This document shows, piece after piece, positions 1-7,763 of a stretch of DNA of 64,000 nt. A program made the translations under genes and the position numbers. Numbering within the stretch: the first letter of the stretch is position 1; every line of letters starts with the position of its first letter. The stretch comes from JBCFAY01 sp038562375 (GTDB lineage Bacteria; Bacillota; Clostridia; Christensenellales; CAG-138), in NCBI GenBank assembly GCA_038562375.1, contig JBCFAY010000005.1, positions 102,740-166,739 of the forward strand. The letters are read 5' to 3'. The notes under the pieces are model-generated. The model ran no database searches and was not told the origin of the DNA. It worked only from the letters and a program-made list of their open reading frames with translations.

Positions 1-1
1 C

Positions 2-1882
2 CCCGCGAACTTCGACCCCGAGCGCGCCCTGGACGACGACGCGTATCCGATCCATACCGTGGGCGATCTGCACCACGGCAACGTGCTCCAGCACATCGTC
101 CAGTCTTCGGGCGATGTGGACGCGGGCATGGCCGAGGCGGATTTTGTTTTCGAGGATCGCTACACGGTGCCCGGCATCCATCACGGCGCGATCGAGACGC
201 ATTGCTGCATCGCGACGTACGACTCAAGGAACAAGCTTACCGTCTACATGCCCTCGCAGGATACGTTCGCGATCCGCGTGAACCTCTCGAGGCTCTTCGA
301 CATCCCGATGAGCCGCGTCCGCGTGCTCTCGCCCGCGGTCGGCGGCGCGTTCGGCGGCAAGATCGACCTGATGCTCGAACACGTGGCCGCGCTGCTTGCG
401 ATGAATACCCGCCGCCCGGTCAAGATCGTGCTCAACCGCAAGGACTCGATCTGCACGACGCGCAACCGCCACCAGATGGTGCTCTATGTCAAGACGGGCG
501 TCAAGCGCGACGGTACGATCGTCGCGGAGGATTACCATGTCGTGTGCAACGCGGGCGCTTACGCGAGCGGCAGCACCAACATCGTCTGGGCGATGTGCGG
601 CAAAGTCTTCAAGGTGCACAAGAACAGGAATATCCGCTTCGTCGGGGATCCGGTCATCACAAACACGTCCCTCGGCGGACCGATGCGCGGCTTCGGCTCG
701 CCGCAGATCATATTCGCGCAGCAGCGGCAGATGAACCGCATCGCGCGCACGCTCGGGATCGATATGGTCGAACTGCAGCGCAAGAACCTCACCGGGCCCG
801 ACGGCGTCGACGCGAGGTTCGACGCGCCGCACGGCAACCCGCGCCCCCTGGACTGCCTCGAGGAGGGCATCAGGCTCTTCGGATACGAGCAGCAGCTTAA
901 GCAAGAGCGCGAATCCACCGGCCGCTACCGCATCGGCGTGGGCCTGAGCGTGGGCGCTCACGGCAACGGCATGTTCGGCATCAAGCCGGACATCACCGCG
1001 ATGATGATGAAGATGAACGAGGACGGATCGGTGATCTTCTATTCCGGCTCGCACGAGATGGGCAACTCGGCGATCACGACCCAGACGCAGCTCGTCTCCG
1101 AGGTGCTGGGGATCGATATCGACAAGGTCGAGTGCGTCAGCGCGGATACCGACCTCGCGCCCTACCAGCTCGCGGACTACTCGAGCCGCGGCGCGTTCGT
1201 GAGCGGCTACGCCGCGGTGCGCATCGCGCAGCTGCTCAAGAAGGAAGTGCAAAAATACGCGGCGGAGCTTTTGAAGTGCGAGCCCGAGGACGTCGATCTG
1301 CACGATGATCGCGCCTGGCACGGGGAGGAGGGCGTCACGCTCGAGGAAGTCGCCCGCCACGCGCGCGAAGCGCACAACCAGGAGCTCCTCGCCGCCCACA
1401 CGCACGGCTCCACCGGCCTTGCGACCTCTTACGGCGCGCACTTCGTGAAGGTCCGTGTGGATACCGAGACCGGCGAAGTCGAGCTTTTGGACTATACCGC
1501 CGTGCACGACATCGGGCGCGCGCTCAACCCGCTCGCGGTCGAGGGCCAGATCGAGGGCGCGATCCAGATGGGCGCGGGCTATGCGCTCACCGAAAGCCTC
1601 GAGGTGGACGAGAACGGCCGCATCAAGAACTCGACGTTTCGCACCTACCGCATGTTCCATGCGCACGAGATGCCCAAGAACATCAGGATCGGCTTCGTCG
1701 AAAAGCTCGAGCCGACCGGCCCGTACGGCGCGAAGAGCATCGGCGAATGCTCCGTGGTTCCGAGCATTTCGGCGATCGCAAACGCCGTGAGCAACGCCGT
1801 CGGCTGCGAGTTCAACGATCTGCCGATCAGGCCCGATCGCATCCTCGCGGCGCTCGCAAAGAAGCGCGAGCAGGAGCAATAA
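2..1882 (+). CDS. Xanthine dehydrogenase family molybdopterin-binding (large) subunit, C-terminal part
   Basis: The reading frame is open from the left edge, so the true start lies outside the window; the first in-frame GTG (59) is not a credible start. The protein shows molybdenum hydroxylase large-subunit motifs in order: GGAFGGK, MRGFGSPQ, GSHEMGNSAITT, and near the C-terminus GPYGAKSIGE, whose Glu is the family's catalytic base. Members hydroxylate purines, aldehydes or N-heterocycles using Mo-cofactor, with FeS and FAD partners that would lie upstream. About 626 residues are visible of the usual 700-780. The substrate cannot be told from sequence. A MocA-like protein at 56.6 kb could serve cofactor maturation, and the deaminase-type amidohydrolase at 19.4 kb would fit heterocycle breakdown, but neither link is proven. 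Confidence 0.9.
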   Translation, partial: PANFDPERALDDDAYPIHTVGDLHHGNVLQHIVQSSGDVDAGMAEADFVFEDRYTVPGIHHGAIETHCCIATYDSRNKLTVYMPSQDTFAIRVNLSRLFDIPMSRVRVLSPAVGGAFGGKIDLMLEHVAALLAMNTRRPVKIVLNRKDSICTTRNRHQMVLYVKTGVKRDGTIVAEDYHVVCNAGAYASGSTNIVWAMCGKVFKVHKNRNIRFVGDPVITNTSLGGPMRGFGSPQIIFAQQRQMNRIARTLGIDMVELQRKNLTGPDGVDARFDAPHGNPRPLDCLEEGIRLFGYEQQLKQERESTGRYRIGVGLSVGAHGNGMFGIKPDITAMMMKMNEDGSVIFYSGSHEMGNSAITTQTQLVSEVLGIDIDKVECVSADTDLAPYQLADYSSRGAFVSGYAAVRIAQLLKKEVQKYAAELLKCEPEDVDLHDDRAWHGEEGVTLEEVARHAREAHNQELLAAHTHGSTGLATSYGAHFVKVRVDTETGEVELLDYTAVHDIGRALNPLAVEGQIEGAIQMGAGYALTESLEVDENGRIKNSTFRTYRMFHAHEMPKNIRIGFVEKLEPTGPYGAKSIGECSVVPSISAIANAVSNAVGCEFNDLPIRPDRILAALAKKREQEQ

Positions 1883-1963
1883 CCGCCCGGGCGCCGTCGG
1901 CAGGGCTTGCAAAGTGAAGCGTCCCGCCGCGCGCCGCAGTTGCTCCGCACGCTTGAGGAGCCC

Positions 1964-2899
1964 ATGAAGGTTTTTTTCAGCGGGGGAGAAAACCCCTACG
2001 ATCACCTGGCGCTTGAGGAGTGCCTGCTCGAAGAATATTCGGGCGGGGACTCCCTTTTGCTGTTATACAAAAACCGTGCGTCGGTCGTCGTCGGCTCGTT
2101 CCAGAATACCCATCGGGAGGTGCTCCAGACGTTTCTTGAGCAAAAGGGCATCGCTCTTGCGCGCCGCATCAGCGGCGGCGGCGCGGTGTATCACGACGGG
2201 GGGAACCTCTGCTGGTCCTTGATCGGCCCGCTTGCGGAAGCTTCGACGCTGGAGCTTAAGAATCACCTTGCGCCCCTCGCCCAAGCCCTGAACAGCATGG
2301 GCATCCCGGCGGCGGCGAACGGGCGCAACGACCTGACGCTGTTTGGCAAGAAGATCTCGGGCAGCGCGGCCCGCATCCTGCGGGACAAGCTGCTCTTTCA
2401 CGGCACGCTTCTCTACAGCGCGGACCTTAGCGCGCTCAGGGGCGCGCTCTGTACGGAACCATGGGTCGCCAGCGCCAAGGGCAGCCCTTCGGTGAAAAGC
2501 CCGGTCGTCAACATCCGGGACGCGATGGGCCTGTCCGAGGATATCGACGGGTTTGCCCGCGAGTTTGCCGTTGCTCTTGCCGGGGACGCATACGAGCCTT
2601 TCGAGCCGAGCCCCGCCGTCCTTGCCGCGGCAGAGCGCCTCTGCGCACAGAAATACCAAAGCCGCGAGTGGATATACGGCCGCAATCCCCCCTGCGAGAT
2701 GGCGCTGCCCGTTTACGCCCGGGGGAAGCGCCTTGTTCTTTCGCTTTGTCTCGAGCATGAGCGCGTAACGAGCGCGTCTTTCGACGCGCCGGATTTCGGC
2801 GGCGCGGAGGAAGCGCTCCTCGGCCTGTTCTTCGATCGGGCGGCGGTCTTTGAAGCGCTGGGCCGCCGGGGGATCGTTTTGGAGACGGAAGAGGAATAG
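1964..2899 (+). CDS. lplA: Lipoate-protein ligase A family protein
   Basis: This protein of about 311 residues belongs to the LplA/BPL catalytic family and attaches lipoate to E2 or GcvH lysines through lipoyl-AMP. Visible motifs are RRISGGGAVYHD (67-78), the ligase signature loop, and GRNDLTLFGKKISGSA, with the conserved catalytic Lys near 130, followed by a C-terminal accessory-like region. The ATG at 1964 is chosen because GAGGAG lies about 5 bases upstream and the family begins at this point (MKVFFSGG); a longer frame from 1907 adds 19 unlikely residues. It follows the molybdenum hydroxylase by 81 bp and may be cotranscribed with it. A natural client is the lipoyl E2 at 33 kb. Whether it uses free lipoate or octanoate is not visible. 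Confidence 0.88.
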   Translation: MKVFFSGGENPYDHLALEECLLEEYSGGDSLLLLYKNRASVVVGSFQNTHREVLQTFLEQKGIALARRISGGGAVYHDGGNLCWSLIGPLAEASTLELKNHLAPLAQALNSMGIPAAANGRNDLTLFGKKISGSAARILRDKLLFHGTLLYSADLSALRGALCTEPWVASAKGSPSVKSPVVNIRDAMGLSEDIDGFAREFAVALAGDAYEPFEPSPAVLAAAERLCAQKYQSREWIYGRNPPCEMALPVYARGKRLVLSLCLEHERVTSASFDAPDFGGAEEALLGLFFDRAAVFEALGRRGIVLETEEE

Positions 2900-2951
2900 C
2901 GCCCCCGCGGGTTATTGCCGGGCGGGGATTTCCCCGGGAGGGTGCTTCGGC

Positions 2952-2975
2952 CGCACCGCCGGGCGCGGCGGTGCG
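2952..2975 (+). terminator. GC-rich hairpin after lplA
   Basis: A 9-bp perfect stem (CGCACCGCC / GGCGGTGCG) closes a short loop just after lplA. There is no T-tract, so this is a weak terminator or an mRNA-end stabilising hairpin rather than a classical intrinsic terminator. Confidence 0.4.
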
Positions 2976-3089
2976 CGGCCCGGCCGATTAAGGACGATAT
3001 CATAAAACACGCGGACTCAAAGAGGATTCACAAAGAAAGAGTATCGATAGAAATGAACGGACCGCCTGCGGCGAACGGGGCGGTCTGTG

Positions 3090-3299
3090 TTAGTCCGGGA
3101 TATATTCGGCGATATCGGACAATTTGCAATCGAGGATTTTGCAGAGCGTATTCAGTGTGTTGGTAGAAACCGATTCGTTGTTCTGCAATCGCAGTATCGT
3201 TGAACCGCTGATCGCTTCCCCCTTGCCTTTATTTCTAAGCGTGTAGGTTGTCGCGCCCTTCCTTTTCAGCGTTTTCCAAAACGGAGCATATGAAATCAG
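3090..3299 (-). CDS. Small XRE-family HTH regulator with a CTG start
   Basis: Reading the minus strand gives a 69-residue protein from CTG (3299-3297) to TAA (3092-3090). It begins MISYAPFWKTLKRKGATTYT and ends LCKILDCKLSDIAEYIPD. This is the layout of the short Cro/CI-like regulators common in Clostridia, which normally begin MISY..FW.TLK and end with LCKILDC...DI.EY. The helix-turn-helix spans roughly residues 10-60. GGAG lies 9 bases upstream of CTG; ATT codons at 3302 and 3305 are the only other in-frame near-starts, and no ATG/GTG/TTG lies before the conserved region. The residues around 22-30 (LRNKGKGEAI) look slightly longer than usual. It is divergent from the small gene at 3397 and probably binds the palindrome between them. 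Confidence 0.75.
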   Translation of the reverse strand: MISYAPFWKTLKRKGATTYTLRNKGKGEAISGSTILRLQNNESVSTNTLNTLCKILDCKLSDIAEYIPD

Positions 3300-3334
3300 A
3301 ATAATTCACTCCTTTACTTCACTACAGTATGCTC

Positions 3335-3340
3335 TATAAT
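3335..3340 (+). promoter_or_regulatory. Candidate promoter -10 box of the 3397 gene
   Basis: TATAAT at 3335-3340 has a weak -35 (TTTACT, 3313-3318) at 16 bp. It sits between the divergent XRE gene and the small gene starting at 3397. Confidence 0.5.
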
Positions 3341-3352
3341 GGACATGTGCCG

Positions 3353-3374
3353 TTATGCTCAATATTGGGCATAA
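3353..3374. promoter_or_regulatory. 22-bp palindrome, candidate operator of the divergent XRE regulator
   Basis: Two 11-base arms (TTATGCTCAAT / ATTGGGCATAA) form a palindrome with one mismatched pair. It lies just downstream of the TATAAT box and before the ribosome binding site of the 3397 gene, where a bound XRE dimer would block transcription. Binding by the 3090-3299 protein is inferred from position. Confidence 0.5.
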
Positions 3375-3396
3375 AAAGAAAGGAGAGCAGGGTTTT

Positions 3397-3558
3397 ATGG
3401 ATTATCAGAAGGCTTATCAAGTCTTGTTCAACGGTATCACCGACGCGATCATTGAGCTTGAGAAGGCGCTCGATAAAAGACCGGAAATGACGCGCGCGCA
3501 GACAATACTGCAGAGCGTGCAACTGCAAACGGAAGAACTGTATATCGAAGCCGAATAG
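3397..3558 (+). CDS. Small hypothetical protein (53 aa)
   Basis: The ATG at 3397 follows a strong AAAGGAGAG about 9 bases upstream; an earlier in-frame start (3355) has none. The product is an acidic, probably all-helical 53-residue peptide (MDYQKAYQVLFNGITDAIIE...), with no signal peptide or metal motif. It resembles small conserved helical proteins often found in Clostridia beside short XRE regulators, but I do not recognise a named family. It is divergent from the CTG-start XRE gene and probably under its control. Confidence 0.6.
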   Translation: MDYQKAYQVLFNGITDAIIELEKALDKRPEMTRAQTILQSVQLQTEELYIEAE

Positions 3559-3861
3559 CGCAGCGGAAAGCGCGCACAGCTTAAAAACCCTTAACCGGCA
3601 AGGGATCGGCGCGGCCGTCCCAACCAAAGCTCCGGAATTGCCTTATCGATGCATCGGCCTAAAAGCAGCCGCACAGGCGCCAAACAACAATACATCATAA
3701 AAATAAGCCGGCATTGCCCAATGCCATGCCGACCTGTATAAACTGCTTTCCTGCCCTGCGGGCAAGTCCTCCCGGGCGCGTCCGGCACGCCCGAGAGGCC
3801 GTTGAAACCGCCTTAACATAAATGTTTCTTGCGCTGTCCCTTCCTTAAGGGCAAAAAGAAA
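3559..3861. other. Intergenic region without a convincing gene
   Basis: This stretch holds only short high-GC frames without ribosome binding sites or recognisable protein families, plus GGCAT/ATGCC-type short inverted repeats around 3710-3730. I see no gene or RNA family here apart from the minus-strand terminator at its right end. Confidence 0.5.
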
Positions 3862-3877
3862 GCGGCCATACGGCCGC
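3853..3877 (-). terminator. Intrinsic terminator of the 3897-4130 gene
   Basis: On the minus strand, GCGGCC-GTAT-GGCCGC (3877-3862) is followed by TTTCTTTTT (3861-3853). It lies just past the stop of the small minus-strand gene. Confidence 0.7.
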
Positions 3878-3896
3878 GCTGACGATCGCGGAGCGA

Positions 3897-4130
3897 TTAT
3901 CCGCGAACCAGGAACTGGAGCAGCCGCGCCACATCCTCCGGCTCGGAAACGATCAGCTCCACATCCGCGATGCGGGCATCCTTGAACATCTGCGTCAACG
4001 CGATATACTGGCAAAGCGTGGACTTGAGGTTGAGCCTGTCGCCTTCGCTGGTGATCAACTCTACGCGGCCCTTGCAGTCGTTGAGCACTTCAAAAAAGCG
4101 CTGGGGATTGTTGATGTTTTTGATCTTCAT
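3897..4130 (-). CDS. Small conserved hypothetical protein
   Basis: This 77-residue protein begins MKIKNINNPQRFFEVLNDCK and contains GRVELITSEGDRLNLKSTLCQY followed by an acidic alpha/beta tail ending LLQFLVRG. It is a widespread small Clostridia family of unknown function; I recall it being misleadingly labelled 'polyA polymerase' in some annotations, although it has no nucleotidyltransferase motif. The ATG has AGAGGAATAAAT upstream. It has its own terminator and lies downstream of addA on the same strand, separated by about 70 bp, so it may also receive read-through from the addBA operon. Confidence 0.7.
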   Translation of the reverse strand: MKIKNINNPQRFFEVLNDCKGRVELITSEGDRLNLKSTLCQYIALTQMFKDARIADVELIVSEPEDVARLLQFLVRG

Positions 4131-4200
4131 ATTTATTCCTCTTTTTCTCTATACTGCTTGAAATGTAGCATATACACAGGCGGCTGTCAAGTGGCCTCGG

Positions 4201-7200
4201 CTAGAGCACCCTGACGCTCGCGCCGACGCTGAGAAGATGGATATAACCCTCCTTCACAGGCAAGCCGCTCAGCCGGTTGAGCGAGCGCGCGTACAGCGCA
4301 AGCTGCTTTTCGTGTTTTGCGGCCGCCTGCTCGGGCGAAACGCCGGGGGGCACCGCGTCGGTCTTGTAATCGAGCAGCACCCATTCGTCGTCTTCCATAA
4401 AACAGCAGTCGATCACGCCCTGCAGCATCACGTTTTCGTCGCCGGAATAAGGGGGGCCGAGTTCGCTCGCGCGCGTGAGGATGTTGAATTCAAGCTCGCG
4501 CTCGGTGCGCGCTGATCCGAGCAGGCGCCTGCCCAGCGGCGAAGCGAAGAACGCCGCCACGTCGGGCGCGCTGATGGCGTTTGCCTGCGCTTCGCTCAGG
4601 AATCCCTTTTCGCGCAGCGTAGTAATTTCCTCCCGTACGCTCTGTTCCGTGTGCGCGCGAAGGGAGATGCGCTCGAACAAAAGGTGCGTGGCGCTGCCGC
4701 GATCGGCCGGGGCGAGAACCTGCCCTTCGAGGAAGGCGGGAGCTGCGAAGGAGGGCGCGCCCGGATGCGAGAGCGCGCTCACGCTGACCTTGGACGGGGT
4801 AAGCGTCGCGGCCTCGTCCGCATAGCGCCAGAAAAAGCGCTCCTCTATTTCCTCCGTGGGCGCCTGCCGGGCGTTTTGCGCCCACGCCGCATACGCTTCC
4901 TCGCTCAGTACCCCGGCGTTCGCGGGCGGCTTTAAGCCGGTGTGCAGGGAGATTTCGACGCACCCATACCCGCCGCGCAGCGGAAGATGCAGCATTTCCC
5001 TAAGCGGGTTCCCGTCCGGTCCCGCCATCAGCGCGAGCAGGATCCACCCGAGGAAGCTGTTCTCCTGGGAGAGCCGAACCGGGTCGGGCGGCGCGGCGCG
5101 CTTTTGGATCATGTCCAAGAGGTTCTTCTCACAGCCGATGAGTATCAGCCGTTCCCGCGCGCGCGTCATGCCCACGTAGAGCACGCGCATCTCCTCGCTC
5201 AGCTGTTTCTTGAGCGCCTGCGCCTTGATGACCTGATAGTACATCGTGTCGACCCTTCGCCGGTCGAACAGGGCGCGCACGCCCAGGCCCAGTACCTCGT
5301 CCATCGCGAGGCGGGAGGCGGCGTCGCTGCGGTTGAATTTCTTCGCGAGGCCGCCGATGACGACCACGGGGAACTCGAGTCCCTTGCTCTTGTGGATCGA
5401 GAGCACGCGCACCACGTCCATGCCCGCGGTCTGCGCCTCGCCGTAGGCGTCGTTTCGTTTGGCGCGCTCCATGAAGCGCAGAAAGCCCGAGAGCGTGCGC
5501 GAGCGCCCCTGTTCGAACGCGCGTGCGCGGTTCATCAGCTCGTCGAGGTTCGCCCGGCGCGCGGCTCCGCCGGGGAGCGCGCCCGCGAAGTGATAGTATC
5601 CCGTGTCGTCGAGCAGCCGCCCGATCAGCTCCTCGAGGCGGTACAGGCCCGCGTCGGCGCGGTAGCGCCCGATCCGCTCGAGGAACGCCCCGCACTTTTT
5701 CCCGAGCGGCGAATCGGCCTGCGCCAAAGCGCGCAGCGCCTCGAAAAAGCTCCCGTCGGGTTGATGGAGGCGAAGCTCGGTCAGCTCCCCGATGGAGAAT
5801 CCGCCGATCGGCGAGCGCAGTATGCTCAACAGAGGAATGTCCTCCCTGCCGTTGTCGATCAGCTTTAAAAGGTTTAAAAATACCGCGACCTCGATCGCGT
5901 CGAAATACCCGCCGGTTAATTCCGCGTACGCGGGGATGCCCTCGAGCGCGAGCATCTGGGTATAGGTGAGCGCGGTATTGCGCGTGGAGCGCAGCAGTAC
6001 GGCGAAATCGCCGTAGCGGTAATCGCGCTGTGCGTTGAGCTTCGCGTCGAAGAGCTTTTCGCCCTGCATGATCTCGCGGATGCGCTGCGCGGCGAGCAGC
6101 GCTTCAAGCTCCGCCGCCTCCATCGCCTCGGTCGCGCCTCCCTCGGCATCGGCGTCCTCCTCGGCGAACGGCTCGGGCGCGCGCTCGATCAGGTGCAGCT
6201 CGACCGCGCCGTCGCCCTCGCACCGGCCCATCCTGAGCCGCTCGTCCTCGCCGTAGTCGATTTCGCCGAGCCGCTCGCTCATGATCGAGCCGAACACGTC
6301 GTTGACCGCGTCGATCACCGCGCGCGCGCTTCGAAAGTTTGTGTTGAGGTCGATGCGTTTTCCGCCCTCGCCCCTGCCGTAGTCCCGGTGTTTTTCCAGG
6401 AACAGCCCGGGGTCGGCGAGGCGGAAGCGGTAGATCGACTGCTTGACGTCCCCGACCAGAAACAGGTTGTTCTCGCGGCGGATGCGCGCGAGTACGGCCT
6501 CCTGCACGCGGTTGGTGTCCTGATATTCGTCGACGAAGATGTGATCGAATTTCTTGCGGTACTCCTCGGCGATGACCGGATTCGAAAGCGTCCTGAGCGT
6601 CAGGTGCTCGAGGTCCGCGAAATCGACGAAGCCCTCCTCGCCCTTGCGCCTGAAGTAGAGCGCGTCGAAGTCCGCGATGAGCGAGGTCAGCGCGTACAGC
6701 GCGGGCAAAAGCCTTGCAAGGAGCGCGGCCTCCTCGCCCGGTGAGCGGGAAAAGAGCCTCGCATGCCGCTCGCGCAGCAGTTTTTTGAAGGCGTCGCGCT
6801 GCGCCTTGATCTGTGTTTTCCTCGCCTCGCCGTAGTCGCGCGGGAACGTCAGCCGCCCGAATTCGAATGCGTTCAGCCGCGCGCGGTAGTCGCGCTCGGT
6901 CTTAGATAGAGCGAGCGCTCGCGCTCGCGTCAGCTCGTCGGAGAGCACAATGCGCACGGCGGGCGAGTCCTCCTCGTCGAGCGTCTGCTGCATGGACTCG
7001 GCGTAATAGCGCGCGTCATCGCGCGCGTCAAGCAGCCGTATTTGCGCGGGCAGGGAGCGTTCGATCCCTGCAGCGTCAAGCCCGTACTGCGCTACGGCGC
7101 GCTTAAGCCACTGTATCGGCTCAGGCTGCGCGCGCATAAACTCGTAGATCTTCTCTACCCAGCTTATGAGCTCCTCCTCGGAGCCGGTCAGTTCAACGAG

Positions 7201-7662
7201 CGACAAAAACCCGGCGTCGCCCTGCTCGAAGCGCTCTTCCAAAAGCTCGTCGAGCGCGTCGCCGAACACCACGTCGGCCTCGATGTCGTCCGCGAGCCGG
7301 AACGCCGGGTCGAGCTCCGCCTCGTGGAAATGGCGGCGCAGCACGTGCATGCAAAACGAATGCAGCGTCGAGATATTCGCCCGCCCCGTTTTTTGCGCCT
7401 GTTCGTGCAGCCGCTTGGCGTCCTGCGGGTTTTCCGCCTCCTGCGCCGCGCGGAGGAGCGCCGATTGGATGCGCTTTCGCATCTCGTCCGCCGCCGCGTT
7501 TGTAAACGTAACAACGAGCATCTTTTCAAGATCCGCGCCCTCGCGCACCAGGGCGACGATGCGCTCGGTGAGCACCGCGGTCTTTCCCGAACCTGCGGCC
7601 GCCGCCACGAGCAGGTTGCCCTGCTCGCGGATCGCGCGCTGTTGCTGCGGCGTAAAATCCAT
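4201..7662 (-). CDS. addA: ATP-dependent helicase/nuclease subunit A
   Basis: The 1153-residue AddA is the UvrD-like helicase and one of the two nucleases of AddAB, which processes double-strand ends for recombination. Visible are the Q-motif (FTPQQQRAI), Walker A AAAGSGKT (21-28), Walker B/motif II FVDEYQDTN (about 377), motif VI MRVLYVGMTRARERL, and a C-terminal RecB-type nuclease with GVIDCCF and LLDYKTD near residue 1098. The start is ATG 7662 with AGGAGG 7 bases upstream; the longer frame to 7716 is discarded. It lies 101 bp downstream of addB in the order thpR-addB-addA. Length fits the family (about 1150-1250). Confidence 0.95.
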   Translation of the reverse strand: MDFTPQQQRAIREQGNLLVAAAAGSGKTAVLTERIVALVREGADLEKMLVVTFTNAAADEMRKRIQSALLRAAQEAENPQDAKRLHEQAQKTGRANISTLHSFCMHVLRRHFHEAELDPAFRLADDIEADVVFGDALDELLEERFEQGDAGFLSLVELTGSEEELISWVEKIYEFMRAQPEPIQWLKRAVAQYGLDAAGIERSLPAQIRLLDARDDARYYAESMQQTLDEEDSPAVRIVLSDELTRARALALSKTERDYRARLNAFEFGRLTFPRDYGEARKTQIKAQRDAFKKLLRERHARLFSRSPGEEAALLARLLPALYALTSLIADFDALYFRRKGEEGFVDFADLEHLTLRTLSNPVIAEEYRKKFDHIFVDEYQDTNRVQEAVLARIRRENNLFLVGDVKQSIYRFRLADPGLFLEKHRDYGRGEGGKRIDLNTNFRSARAVIDAVNDVFGSIMSERLGEIDYGEDERLRMGRCEGDGAVELHLIERAPEPFAEEDADAEGGATEAMEAAELEALLAAQRIREIMQGEKLFDAKLNAQRDYRYGDFAVLLRSTRNTALTYTQMLALEGIPAYAELTGGYFDAIEVAVFLNLLKLIDNGREDIPLLSILRSPIGGFSIGELTELRLHQPDGSFFEALRALAQADSPLGKKCGAFLERIGRYRADAGLYRLEELIGRLLDDTGYYHFAGALPGGAARRANLDELMNRARAFEQGRSRTLSGFLRFMERAKRNDAYGEAQTAGMDVVRVLSIHKSKGLEFPVVVIGGLAKKFNRSDAASRLAMDEVLGLGVRALFDRRRVDTMYYQVIKAQALKKQLSEEMRVLYVGMTRARERLILIGCEKNLLDMIQKRAAPPDPVRLSQENSFLGWILLALMAGPDGNPLREMLHLPLRGGYGCVEISLHTGLKPPANAGVLSEEAYAAWAQNARQAPTEEIEERFFWRYADEAATLTPSKVSVSALSHPGAPSFAAPAFLEGQVLAPADRGSATHLLFERISLRAHTEQSVREEITTLREKGFLSEAQANAISAPDVAAFFASPLGRRLLGSARTERELEFNILTRASELGPPYSGDENVMLQGVIDCCFMEDDEWVLLDYKTDAVPPGVSPEQAAAKHEKQLALYARSLNRLSGLPVKEGYIHLLSVGASVRVL

Positions 7663-7763
7663 GCGTTTCCTCCTGAAAAGAAAGGGTATGCAGCTATCGC
7701 CGCGCAATCGGCACATCGATATTCAGCCGCGGCATAGGGCTGCGGCTGCCGGCCCTTCGGCGG

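Noticed and set aside
224..2005. 593-aa antisense frame over the molybdenum hydroxylase gene
   Set aside because: It is a GC-driven mirror frame rich in Arg/His/Asp/Val without any domain; the plus strand carries clear enzyme motifs.
3643..4014. 123-aa minus-strand frame overlapping the small 3897-4130 gene
   Set aside because: It runs across a terminator and overlaps the better supported small gene in another frame.
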